Below, in pieces: positions 9,734 to 19,063 of a stretch of DNA of 64,000 nucleotides. Source of the DNA: Desulfomicrobium apsheronum (GTDB lineage: Bacteria; Desulfobacterota; Desulfovibrionia; Desulfovibrionales; Desulfomicrobiaceae); assembly GCF_900114115.1 (NCBI RefSeq), contig NZ_FORX01000004.1, positions 186,001 through 250,000 on the forward strand, read 5' to 3'. Within the stretch, counting starts at the first letter, position 1. Each line of letters opens with the position of its first letter. The notes beneath the pieces are model-generated. The model made no database searches. It saw only the letters and a list, made by a program, of their open reading frames with translations, and had not been told where the DNA came from. The position numbers and the translations under genes were made by a program.

Positions 9734-10562
9734 GAGGCCACCTCGCCCAGGCGCTGGCCCGAGAGCCTGAGGCCCACCCAGATGATGCCCGAACTCAACA
9801 CCAGCAGCAGAAAGCCAAAGGCCGCGCCCTGGTTCCAGTTGAAGCTGGCGATGAACTGGTTGTAGATCTGTTCCGTGAACCACAGCGAGTTCTTGCCGCC
9901 CATGAGGTTGGGGGTCAGGTAGTTGCCGAGCACCAGCATGAAGACCACGATGGACCCGGACGTGATGCCCGGCTTGCAGTGCGGAATGATGATCGTACGC
10001 CAGATGCAGGACTTGCTCGCACCCAGGTCATAGGCGGCCTCGACCAGGCTGTCGTCCAGGCTCTCCATGACCGAGACCAGCGGCACCACCATGAAGAGCA
10101 TGGACGTGTACACAAGGCCCATGATCATGGTCGCGTCATTGTAGAGCATCTCGATGGGCCGCGAGACAAGGCCAAGCTGCAGCAGAAAATAGTTGATTAC
10201 CCCCGATTCGCGCAGCAGGATCATCCAGCCGTAAACCCGCACCAGTTCGCTGACCCAGAACGGCAGCAGCAGAAGGACCATCAGAAAACCGCGCACCCCT
10301 GGCCGGGAAAGCTTGGTGATGTAGAAGGCCACGGGCAGGGACACGATCAGGGTCAAAAAGGTGGTGATGACGGAATAGGCCGCCGTGCGCACGAAGGTCA
10401 GCCAGTAGATGGGCTCCAGAAAGAAATTGCCGTAATTTTCGAGACTCCAGCTCTTGCCGACCCTGAAGCTCAGGATGAGCAGATCCAGATGCGGCAGCAC
10501 GATGAGCAGAACAAGCCACATCAGCACCGGAGCCAGAAAGATCCAGAACAGGCCGGAGCGCT

Positions 10563-10566
<4 letters not shown>
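9730..10566 (-). CDS. potB: Spermidine/putrescine ABC transporter permease PotB
   Basis: Inner-membrane permease of 278 aa that partners PotC. The N-terminal helix FWIFLAPVLMWLVLLIVLPH is followed by a periplasmic loop and five more helices. The EAA coupling loop reads VEAAYDLGASKSCIWRTIIIPHC. Its start overlaps the end of potA by 4 bp, and its stop overlaps potC by 4 bp. Confidence 0.93.
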
Positions 10567-11648
<1,082 letters not shown>

Positions 11649-11681
11649 GCGCCTTCCGTTGTGGAAAAAAAGAAAAAAATG

Positions 11682-11709
11682 AGGTCCGAAGCCGGGAGGC
11701 TTCGGACCT
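11682..11709 (-). terminator. Terminator/attenuator between potD and potA
   Basis: Perfect 12-bp stem AGGTCCGAAGCC / GGCTTCGGACCT with a 4-nt loop. On the minus strand it is followed by two T-runs (CATTTTTTTCTTTTTTTCC). Since potA-B-C continue downstream without another obvious promoter, partial read-through is likely. Confidence 0.75.
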
Positions 11710-11716
11710 TTCGTGC

Positions 11717-12772
11717 TTAGTTGGAGGCCTTGACCTTGTCCAGCACCTTGCCTTCCATGGCTTCAAGGTTGGCGGGAACGGGCGGATACCATTTGATGTT
11801 GTCGATGGTCGCCTGCGGGAAGGAACGATCGAAATTGGCCTGGAAAGCCGGATCGACAAAAGGCCCCGCACCTTTGGATGCTGTAGGAGCCTTCTCTGCA
11901 GATGTAAAATAACCACTATTCTCCGGTCGAAGCATAAAATTAATCCACTTATATGCTGCATCCAAATTTTTTGCTTTAGCTGGAATAGTGAATGTATCAA
12001 TCCAACCTAAAGCGCCTTCACTTGGAGCAACAAAATCGATATTCTTGTCCTCTTCGTACAGTTTCCAAGCGCCATTATCCCAAGCTTCCGCAACAGTAAT
12101 CTCTCCTGTACGAACTGATTCCAGTAATTGATCTCCATTTGACCAATAATTCTTTACCAAAGTCTTGGTCTTTATTAACTCAGATTCAATTTTTGAAAGC
12201 ATTTCAGCGTATGCTTTTTCATCAGTATAAAGTTCAAACGGATTGTACCCAAGGGCAAAGCCCATTGCGATAATGAGAGGACGTTTTAAACGATAGCTAA
12301 TCCGCCCCTTGTACTGCGGATCGATGAGAGCCTTCCAGGAGGTCGCGCCCTTGGCCTTTGCGGTGTTGACCACCAGACCGGAGGTGCCCCAGCAGAAGGG
12401 AACCGCGTGCGACTGGCCTCCGACCAGAGTGTTCTTCTTCACGGCTTCGAGCATGGAGGGAATGAACAGGTCGGCCTCGATTCTGGAGTAATCGATGGGC
12501 TGGTAGATGCCGAACTCTTCCTGCACCGAGGAGATACGGTCCTGACTGGGCTGGGCCAGGTCAAAGCCGGCACCGCGCGTGGCCCGCAGCTTGGCGATCA
12601 TTTCCTCGTTGTTGGAGTAGGTCACCTCGACCTTGACTCCCGTCTCGGCCTCGAACTTGTCCACCAGCTCCTTGGGGGCGTACCCTTTCCAGGTCAGCAG
12701 CTGGAGGGTATCGGCCATGGCCAGAGATGAACCGACCATTAGAAAAACGATCATCAAAACAATCCGTTTCAT
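11717..12772 (-). CDS. potD: Spermidine/putrescine periplasmic binding protein PotD
   Basis: Captures polyamines in the periplasm for PotABC. The Sec signal peptide is MKRIVLMIVFLMVGSSLAMA, with likely cleavage before DTLQLLTWKGY. The 351 aa match PotD length. Motifs include WKGYAPKELVDKFEAETGVKVEV and VPFCWGTSGLVVN. The strong ribosome site AAGGAG lies 8 nt before ATG. Oddity: codons between about 11881 and 12303 are far more AT-rich (32% GC in two 60-bp blocks I counted) than both flanks (63% in the next block), although the frame is intact. Confidence 0.93.
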   Translation of the reverse strand: MKRIVLMIVFLMVGSSLAMADTLQLLTWKGYAPKELVDKFEAETGVKVEVTYSNNEEMIAKLRATRGAGFDLAQPSQDRISSVQEEFGIYQPIDYSRIEADLFIPSMLEAVKKNTLVGGQSHAVPFCWGTSGLVVNTAKAKGATSWKALIDPQYKGRISYRLKRPLIIAMGFALGYNPFELYTDEKAYAEMLSKIESELIKTKTLVKNYWSNGDQLLESVRTGEITVAEAWDNGAWKLYEEDKNIDFVAPSEGALGWIDTFTIPAKAKNLDAAYKWINFMLRPENSGYFTSAEKAPTASKGAGPFVDPAFQANFDRSFPQATIDNIKWYPPVPANLEAMEGKVLDKVKASN

Positions 12773-12813
12773 GCGTAATTCTCCTTATAAGTGTGTAGGA
12801 AAAGCCAAATAAA

Positions 12814-12842
12814 CATGTATCAATCTCAATCAATTTCGACAA
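12814..12842 (-). promoter_or_regulatory. Putative sigma70-type promoter for potD
   Basis: On the minus strand, TTGTCG (12842-12837) and TACATG (12819-12814) are separated by 17 nt, about 40 bp upstream of the potD start. The -35 is good, the -10 mediocre. Confidence 0.35.
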
Positions 12843-12973
12843 GTGCATGACACCGTGAAGACAAGACAACGGCAAAAAAATTTCCAGGGTATTCCACGTC
12901 CGCCCTGCACAAAAAAAACTGAACGCACACTCCGGTCCGAGCAGAAAATCTTCCGCATCGCCCCCGTTAAAAA

Positions 12974-15208
12974 TCACCTTTTGGCGAGAATCGAGATGAT
13001 GGTTTCTTTGAGGTGCGCCATGTCCACAGGCTTGGCGATGTAGGCGTCCATTCCGGCTTGCAGGAAGCGCTCCCGGTCTCCGGCCATGGCATAGGCGGTC
13101 ATGGCCACTATGGGGACGTCCCGGCCAAGCTCTTCCCGAATGATCCGCGTGGCCTCCATCCCGTCCATGACCGGCATCTGCACATCCATGAAAACCAGAT
13201 CGACGTGCTCGCGATCCAGTATTTCGATGGCTTCACGGCCATTGGTGGCGCTTATGACCTCGCAGCCGAACTTTGCCAGTATCCGCTCCATGGCCATGCG
13301 GTTCACCCCGTCGTCCTCGACCAGCAGAAAACGCCGCCCGCCAAGGTCTGCCGCCATGTCCTCGCGTTGCGTCCGCGCAGGTTCGCTCGACCCAACGGCG
13401 AAAGGAAGGGTCACGCCGACCGAGGTGCCTTCGCCCTGCACGCTTTCGATCTGTATCTGCCCTTGCATGAGATCTACCAGACGGCGCACGATGGCCAGTC
13501 CAAGACCCGCGCCCTGATGCGTACGCACGCAGGAGCCATCGACCTGAATGAACGGCTCGAAAATATCCTTGAGGCGCTCGCTTGGAATGCCCACTCCGCT
13601 GTCCTGGACCGTGCAGCGGATTTGGCAGGGGGATTCCCCCACCGCCGAGACAAGGACAAAACTCACATCGATCCGACCCTTCGGTGTGAACTTGACGGCG
13701 TTGCCCACCAGATTGAAAAGAATCTGCCGCAGTCTGACCTCGTCGCCGAACAGGTGGGCAGGGATGCGCGGATCCGTCCGCACCTCCAGCCGCACCCCCT
13801 TTTCGCGGGCCGGAGTGCCGAAGATGTCGATGATGCTCTGCCGCACATCGGCCAGGGCGAAACTTTCCTCCTGAATGACCATCTTGTTGGATTCGATGCG
13901 GGAAAGGTCGAGAATGTCGGAAAGCAGACGGGAGAGCCTATTTGTGGAACGAATGGCCGCTTCGAGATATTCCTGCTGCTCGACATCGGGAGCCGTGGTC
14001 TCAAGCAACTGCAACATGCTCAGGACTCCATTGAGGGGCGTTCGTATTTCATGGCTCATGTTGGCCAGAAATTCGGATTTGCTGCGGGAAGCGTCCTCGG
14101 CCGCCTCCTTGGCCCTGTTCAGATCGTCCTGCGCTATCCGTCGCTCCAGCGCCATGCGGTCGAGGGCTCCGGCCACAAGACCCAGTTCTCCGGCGTCATG
14201 GTCCACCCCGGTGGGTCTGGTGTAGTCGCCGGTCCGGAAACGCTCGGCGGCCATGACCAGCGCGTTGATTCTGGGCATGAAAAAGGCCCTCTCCGCGACC
14301 CAGGCCATGACCAGGGCCAGCAGGGCCGCGCAGGCAGACAAAAGAAGGCCCGTCGCCATTGCTTTGTGGGCGTCGGCGCCTATGGAAGCCTCGGGCACTC
14401 CGACAAAGATGGTCATGTACGGTTCCGCCCCAGGAGCGTGTCTGATCTTGTAAAACGCGTTCATGCGACTGAGTCCGTCGGAACCCTTGCTGACAAAAAC
14501 CCCGCTGCCCCCGCCCTGCTTTGATTTCGCCGAGGCTACAGGGCTGACGAATTCGCCCAGGGGAAAAGATTCATCGACGACGGACCTGAAGATGCGTCTG
14601 CCCTCATGGTCGGCAATGCCAATATAGGAATCGTCAGGCAGATGCTGCTCGACAAAAAATGAATGAAGCCGCGTCAGATCGAGAGCCACGGTGAGAACCC
14701 CTTTAACCTGCCCCAGTCCATCCAGGAGGGGATAGGCAAACGCAAAGGACGGAATCGAGGTTCCCCTGGAAACGATATATTCTCCCGGGGAAAAATCCCT
14801 GGTGCGCATGGCGTCCCTGAAATGCTTGCGGTCCGCAAGACTGCCGAAGGACATGGGCACGGCCGATGCCAGCACCTCCCCTCGTGGGTCAGTCAGGGCG
14901 ATGTTGGTATAAAGGGGGTTGTGGAGCAGAATTCTCTTGAAGATCGCCATGCAGCCAGCGACATCCTGGTTTTGAACCCGATCCATGACCGACAGGGTCG
15001 AAAGAGTCTGCCGGGTCACCTCGGAGGTCCTGTGCTGCACACCGGCCATGGCCGTGACTATCCGGATCAACTCTTCCTCGGCGTGGCGAAACGCGTCGTC
15101 GCGGCTCTGGAGTCCATTGAACAAAATGATCCCCAGCGCCGGAAGCACTGACAGAAGCACCAGGCCGAAAAGCATGGCCCGCAGGGATTGAAAAAAAGCC
15201 AGCCGCAT
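12974..15208 (-). CDS. Hybrid sensor histidine kinase with receiver domain
   Basis: A 744-aa membrane kinase. A helix at about residues 10-28 and another at about 285-305 flank a periplasmic Cache/PDC-type sensor domain. A HAMP-like linker follows (about 305-360). The HisKA box MSHEIRTPLNG gives phospho-His near 386. The HATPase domain carries N (LVGNAVKF), G1 (DSGVGI) and G2 (GAGLGLAI) boxes. The C-terminal receiver (about 622-744) has its acceptor Asp in VFMDVQMPVMDG. No separate response-regulator gene is adjacent. The potD gene starts 201 bp downstream, but a functional link is only conjecture. Confidence 0.92.
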   Translation of the reverse strand: MRLAFFQSLRAMLFGLVLLSVLPALGIILFNGLQSRDDAFRHAEEELIRIVTAMAGVQHRTSEVTRQTLSTLSVMDRVQNQDVAGCMAIFKRILLHNPLYTNIALTDPRGEVLASAVPMSFGSLADRKHFRDAMRTRDFSPGEYIVSRGTSIPSFAFAYPLLDGLGQVKGVLTVALDLTRLHSFFVEQHLPDDSYIGIADHEGRRIFRSVVDESFPLGEFVSPVASAKSKQGGGSGVFVSKGSDGLSRMNAFYKIRHAPGAEPYMTIFVGVPEASIGADAHKAMATGLLLSACAALLALVMAWVAERAFFMPRINALVMAAERFRTGDYTRPTGVDHDAGELGLVAGALDRMALERRIAQDDLNRAKEAAEDASRSKSEFLANMSHEIRTPLNGVLSMLQLLETTAPDVEQQEYLEAAIRSTNRLSRLLSDILDLSRIESNKMVIQEESFALADVRQSIIDIFGTPAREKGVRLEVRTDPRIPAHLFGDEVRLRQILFNLVGNAVKFTPKGRIDVSFVLVSAVGESPCQIRCTVQDSGVGIPSERLKDIFEPFIQVDGSCVRTHQGAGLGLAIVRRLVDLMQGQIQIESVQGEGTSVGVTLPFAVGSSEPARTQREDMAADLGGRRFLLVEDDGVNRMAMERILAKFGCEVISATNGREAIEILDREHVDLVFMDVQMPVMDGMEATRIIREELGRDVPIVAMTAYAMAGDRERFLQAGMDAYIAKPVDMAHLKETIISILAKR

Positions 15209-15319
15209 GAGCGTACTCCCAAGCCCCGAAAGACGGATGCATTCCGGGGCTTATTGAGCCATCCATAGCGCGCTGGCGAAGAAAAGGGAAGGAATCGGTT
15301 GAAGCGGGAAGGCTTCATC

Positions 15320-15368
15320 CGCGCGATCGTGACGGCGCCGGAACACGGATTCCGGCGTCATCGCGAGG
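15320..15368. repeat. Imperfect inverted repeat resembling the dispersed GTCATTGCGAG element
   Basis: Arms GATCGTGACGGCGCCGGAA (about 15325-15342) and TTCCGGCGTCATCGCGA (15350-15365) surround a short loop in the 178-bp gap between kinase and acyltransferase. The GTCATCGCGAGGAG end and the upstream GGCTTCATCCGCG resemble a degenerate copy of the palindromic GTCATTGCGAGGAG..GAAGCAATCC repeat known from many bacterial genomes. That match is from memory. Confidence 0.4.
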
Positions 15369-15386
15369 AGGACAAACGGCTGAACG

Positions 15387-16424
15387 CTACCAGCCGATGA
15401 GCATGCGGCTCTTGTTGGGAAATTTCTTTTTGACCCGCTTGGCCACTGCGTAGGAAGCCCAGATGACAAGCGGCGACAGGATGGGCAAAAGATGCAGCCC
15501 GTAATATGGCCTGTAATATGACTGAACCGTTGAAATGAGATAAATGATCCAGCCATGCAGAAAATAAATGGCAAAACTTGAGGCCGCAAGTGTTTTTAGT
15601 AACGTGCTATCAATATGTTCATATTTATGCAAAAAGACCATGAAATAGACACACAATATCTGCTTCTGTACAAAAGCTATATCGATCCAATTGAATTCAA
15701 AAGGTTTTTTCTGCAAATTTCCACACGCATCAAAAAAAACAGCCTGCACCACGGCCAAAAAAATTGCACATCCTAACAGGTTGAAATCCTTTCCTTTAAA
15801 TTTTTCATATATGAAATCTCTTTCCATCGAACATAAAATACCGAACATGTAAACAGGAGAAAAATATACAACAGACTGAACTATGGACCAATTATTTACA
15901 GGTCTATGCATAAAAATTGATATCAAAGAAAGAATTGATATTATATATATTTTTTTACGCAGATCTATTCTTATAAACCAAATGAACAAAGGGGATATTA
16001 TAAACATGGCCATGATGAAAGGAATATACCAATAAACCATGACACCTCCATACCAGTAGTACAGAAGCGTTGGGCGGACAATCTGATCGTAGAAAGTAGG
16101 TTCAGGACCAAAATAAAAATCCGGAAATGGCGCTTTTATGACCAAAGCCCAGATAATGGGCAGAACGGACAAAATGAGATATGGTACGTACACATTCTTG
16201 AATTTCTTTTCCAAAAATTTGCGATAAACAAATTTTGGATAGAAAACATGATGAAAAAGAAATCCTGAAATGAAAACGAAAAGGGATGTCCCACCCGAAA
16301 TCATATTGGCCACCACCCGCTCCCCAAAACTGTCGATCACCCATCCGGCGATGCCGTAGCAATGGCCAATTACAATCAGAACAATCGCAACCGCTCGAAA
16401 ATACTCAAAAGATCTCAGATGCAT
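15387..16424 (-). CDS. Acyltransferase family 3 membrane protein
   Basis: An integral-membrane O-acyltransferase-like protein of 345 aa with about ten hydrophobic helices. The N terminus (FEYFRAVAIVLIVIGHCYG) carries the family Arg-Ala plus His signature. Members acetylate or succinylate surface glycans. The coding sequence is strikingly AT-rich; the block 15901-15960 is about 22% GC in a roughly 60% GC window. This suggests recent horizontal acquisition. There is no neighbouring glycan cluster. Confidence 0.88.
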   Translation of the reverse strand: MHLRSFEYFRAVAIVLIVIGHCYGIAGWVIDSFGERVVANMISGGTSLFVFISGFLFHHVFYPKFVYRKFLEKKFKNVYVPYLILSVLPIIWALVIKAPFPDFYFGPEPTFYDQIVRPTLLYYWYGGVMVYWYIPFIMAMFIISPLFIWFIRIDLRKKIYIISILSLISIFMHRPVNNWSIVQSVVYFSPVYMFGILCSMERDFIYEKFKGKDFNLLGCAIFLAVVQAVFFDACGNLQKKPFEFNWIDIAFVQKQILCVYFMVFLHKYEHIDSTLLKTLAASSFAIYFLHGWIIYLISTVQSYYRPYYGLHLLPILSPLVIWASYAVAKRVKKKFPNKSRMLIGW

Positions 16425-16637
16425 GCTTATTATCCAAAGAAAGAAGTTGACGACAGGCGAACCGCCGCGATCAGGACCAAGTCAACCACATCCGGCAAAC
16501 CAGAAAAAAATTCCCGGCATCCCGCCCGAAAAAACGCTCCGCCCGCGCCATGCCGGACCTGCCCGGGTCTGGCCCAAAATCTGCTAAGATTGCCCTGAAG
16601 CACCGATAGCGACACGATTTTGACATGGAGACGTTAC

Positions 16638-17543
16638 ATGAGCCTTCTTGATCCCATCCAACTGATGACCCTCATGGGGACCAAGCCCGAACGCAGGAGC
16701 CACAAGACTGCGCTGGAGGACGGATTTCAAAGCCACATGCGTCAGGCCCTGGGAACCAAAGACATAAACGAATTGAGCGCGAACCTTGGCGGCTCCTCCA
16801 TGGAAAACTCCCTCATGCGGGATGCCCTGCACGGACTGGCCGCCATCATGAAGCAGCAGTCCTCCTCGGACGCTGGGACAGGCTCGGCGCGCAGTTCCCG
16901 TGGACAGAGCCCGATAGGCTCCCTGTCCGCGACCTTCGAGTCCGGAACATCGGGCGTGAACGCCATCGGCCATGACAGAAACGGCGGCACATCCTACGGA
17001 ACCTACCAGATCGCGTCCAAGCCCGGCACCATGAAAGACTTCATCACATTCCTGCGTGACAAGGAGCCCGGCTGGGCCTCGAAACTCAAGGCCGCCGGAC
17101 CTGCGGACACGGGCTCGACCGGTGGACGCATGCCGGAAGTCTGGCGTGAAATCGCGGCCGAAGACCCGGATAAATTCGGCGCGCTGCAACGGGATTTCAT
17201 CGAGGCCACCCATTACGCCCCCGCTCGTGACAAGATTTTGGCACGAACCGGCGTGGACATGGACACCATGCCAGCCGCAGCCCGCGAAGCGCTTTGGAGC
17301 ACGGCGGTTCAGCATGGAGCCGGCGGAGCGGCCAGGATCTTCGGACGGGCCATCAAAGCCATCGGCACGGAACAGCCTGAGCACCAGTTCGCGCAAAAAC
17401 TCATCGACAAGGTCTACGACAACCGTAAATCACAATTCGGCTCCTCCACGGCCAGCGTGCAGGCCAGCGTGAAAAACCGCATGAACGTGGAAAAGGAAAT
17501 GGTCCTGGCCATGCTAAGTGGCGACAAACAGTCCGTGGCCTAG
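16638..17543 (+). CDS. Lysozyme-like / VgrG-type peptidoglycan hydrolase domain protein (putative)
   Basis: A 301-aa protein without a recognisable signal peptide. Residues 1-85 are polar and helical, and a serine/glycine-rich linker spans about 75-100. The C-terminal domain contains ATFESGTSG and GGTSYGTYQIAS, the arrangement (Glu, then SYGxYQ) seen in lysozyme-superfamily modules such as the C-terminal effector domain of some VgrG proteins. Cell-wall hydrolysis is therefore inferred. ATG 16638 is chosen because GGAG lies 8 nt upstream; an ATG at 16620 is in frame. It ends 1 bp before the convergent GNAT gene. An exported muramidase, FlgJ-like role or toxin are all possible. Confidence 0.7.
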   Translation: MSLLDPIQLMTLMGTKPERRSHKTALEDGFQSHMRQALGTKDINELSANLGGSSMENSLMRDALHGLAAIMKQQSSSDAGTGSARSSRGQSPIGSLSATFESGTSGVNAIGHDRNGGTSYGTYQIASKPGTMKDFITFLRDKEPGWASKLKAAGPADTGSTGGRMPEVWREIAAEDPDKFGALQRDFIEATHYAPARDKILARTGVDMDTMPAAAREALWSTAVQHGAGGAARIFGRAIKAIGTEQPEHQFAQKLIDKVYDNRKSQFGSSTASVQASVKNRMNVEKEMVLAMLSGDKQSVA

Positions 17544-17544
17544 C

Positions 17545-18048
17545 TCATTCCTGCCTCAAGGGCCCGATATTTTTTGTAAAATAGAGGATGTCCTCACCCG
17601 GGGCATAGTAATCGCGAATGCGGGCCTCCAGGCTGAAACCGCAGGACAGATAGAACCTTTGCGTCGGCGCGTACTGTTCCCGTGACGACGTCTCGGCGAT
17701 GAGCTTGCCTCCCTTGCCCCTGCGCAACCGCGCCTCCACTTCCGCCAGCAGTTTCCTGCCCAGCCCCTGACCGCGCATCTCTTCATGCACCGCGATCCAG
17801 TACAGATCATGGGTGCTCTCGGTGCACGGCGTGGGGCCATAACACGCATAGCCCAGGGGGCCACGCCCAGGGATCTCGGCGAACACGAAAAAATATCCGC
17901 TCTCCTCTCCTTTGGCCAGACGCTCGGCCACCAGCTCCTCGGCCACATCCACCTCGGAAGCCGAGAAAAATGTCGTGGAGGTCACTATTTCGCGCACGGC
18001 GTGCTGGTCTTCGGCGCGTACCTGATCACGAAAGAAAATCTCATGCAC
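17545..18048 (-). CDS. GNAT family N-acetyltransferase (kamA cluster)
   Basis: A 167-aa acetyl-CoA-dependent N-acetyltransferase. The acetyl-CoA loop reads RGQGLGRKLL (about residues 93-103), and the following RFYLSCGFS segment is typical of GNAT motif B. The proposed GTG start at 18048 overlaps the upstream ATP-grasp stop by 8 bp, so this is the fourth gene of the kamA operon. AblB, which acetylates beta-lysine in methanogens, is a longer GNAT protein, so equivalence is not assured, but an acetyl cap on a beta-lysine product is a reasonable guess. Confidence 0.82.
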   Translation of the reverse strand: MHEIFFRDQVRAEDQHAVREIVTSTTFFSASEVDVAEELVAERLAKGEESGYFFVFAEIPGRGPLGYACYGPTPCTESTHDLYWIAVHEEMRGQGLGRKLLAEVEARLRRGKGGKLIAETSSREQYAPTQRFYLSCGFSLEARIRDYYAPGEDILYFTKNIGPLRQE

Positions 18049-19063
18049 GGCAGGTCTTCTCCCCCCGGCCCGCCCTCTCCAGGGCATCGAGGACGATGTC
18101 CCGGACCAGCGCGGCATGGTCCAGCCCGGCCTGCCTGGCCGCGGCCACAAAGCCCGCGTCCGGGGAAATGCACGGATTCGGATTGACGTCGATGATGCGT
18201 ACCAGGCCGCCGTCGCCAACACGAAAGTCGATGCGTGCGTACCCGGCCAGACTGAAAAGTTCCCAGCAGGAAACGCCGATCCGCGTCATCTCACGGACCA
18301 GGGACTCATCCCCGGCAAGATCGAAGCTGCGCGACGAAGCGGCGTAATCCGCACTGTCCTGCTCCCATTTGGCCGCATAGTGCAGGATGGCCGGACCCGG
18401 CGTCGCCGCATCGAAGACCATCTCCGCCAGGGGCAGCGCGCGGACCTTCCCGCCCTGCTCCGCCAGCAGGGCCAGGTTGAACTCCCGGCCGCTAACATAG
18501 CCTTCGGCCACGCAATCTCCGCCCATGCGCGGAGCCAGTTCCTTCATGACCGTCAGCAGCTCTTCGCGCGCACGCACCTCGACGACGCAGTCCGGGCCAA
18601 GGCCGAGGGAAGCATCCTCGAAACGCGCCTTGACGATGTATCTGCCCGGCCCGGGGAAAACGCCCCGCTGCAATTCCCCGAGCGTCGCACCGCAAGGCAC
18701 GGGCAGCCCGGCCGCATGCATGAGCCGCCGGGCCAGGGCCTTGTCGCCTGCCAGGCTCATGCTGCCCTCGTCCGCCCCGGTATAGACAAGCCCGGCCTTG
18801 CGAAACAGGGCCGGCGCCAGGCATGCGAGGCTGGACACCCCATGACAGGACTCGACCAGATTGAAGACCACATCGGGCCTGCGGTGCGCCAGAGCGGCCT
18901 CAAGCGCCGAGGGATCGGAACCCAGGACATGCTCCGAGGTCCGCCAGCCGCAACGGGCCAGGCTCTCGCGCACGCTTCGGGCCTGCAGCACCGTGTCGAG
19001 GGCGTCGGGGGAAGCGGCGTCAGGAACGCTCTCGCGCACCACGGCCACATGCAAAGGGCTCAC
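18041..19063 (-). CDS. ATP-grasp ligase, D-Ala-D-Ala-ligase-like (second of pair)
   Basis: Probably forms an amide bond through an acyl-phosphate intermediate. The 340 aa have an N-terminal pre-ATP-grasp region (DVVFNLVESCHGVSS, then LVYTGADEGSMSLAGDK). ATP-binding lysine is in YIVKARFEDASLG, substrate/ATP loop in EGYVSGREFNLALL and the Mg site in RIIDVNPNPCISPDAGF. The C-terminal site (NPNPCISP) differs from true Ddl (N-x-x-P-G-x-T), so the substrate is probably not D-Ala. GTG start at 19063 overlaps the upstream gene by 4 bp (GTGA). Confidence 0.85.
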   Translation of the reverse strand: MSPLHVAVVRESVPDAASPDALDTVLQARSVRESLARCGWRTSEHVLGSDPSALEAALAHRRPDVVFNLVESCHGVSSLACLAPALFRKAGLVYTGADEGSMSLAGDKALARRLMHAAGLPVPCGATLGELQRGVFPGPGRYIVKARFEDASLGLGPDCVVEVRAREELLTVMKELAPRMGGDCVAEGYVSGREFNLALLAEQGGKVRALPLAEMVFDAATPGPAILHYAAKWEQDSADYAASSRSFDLAGDESLVREMTRIGVSCWELFSLAGYARIDFRVGDGGLVRIIDVNPNPCISPDAGFVAAARQAGLDHAALVRDIVLDALERAGRGEKTCRA

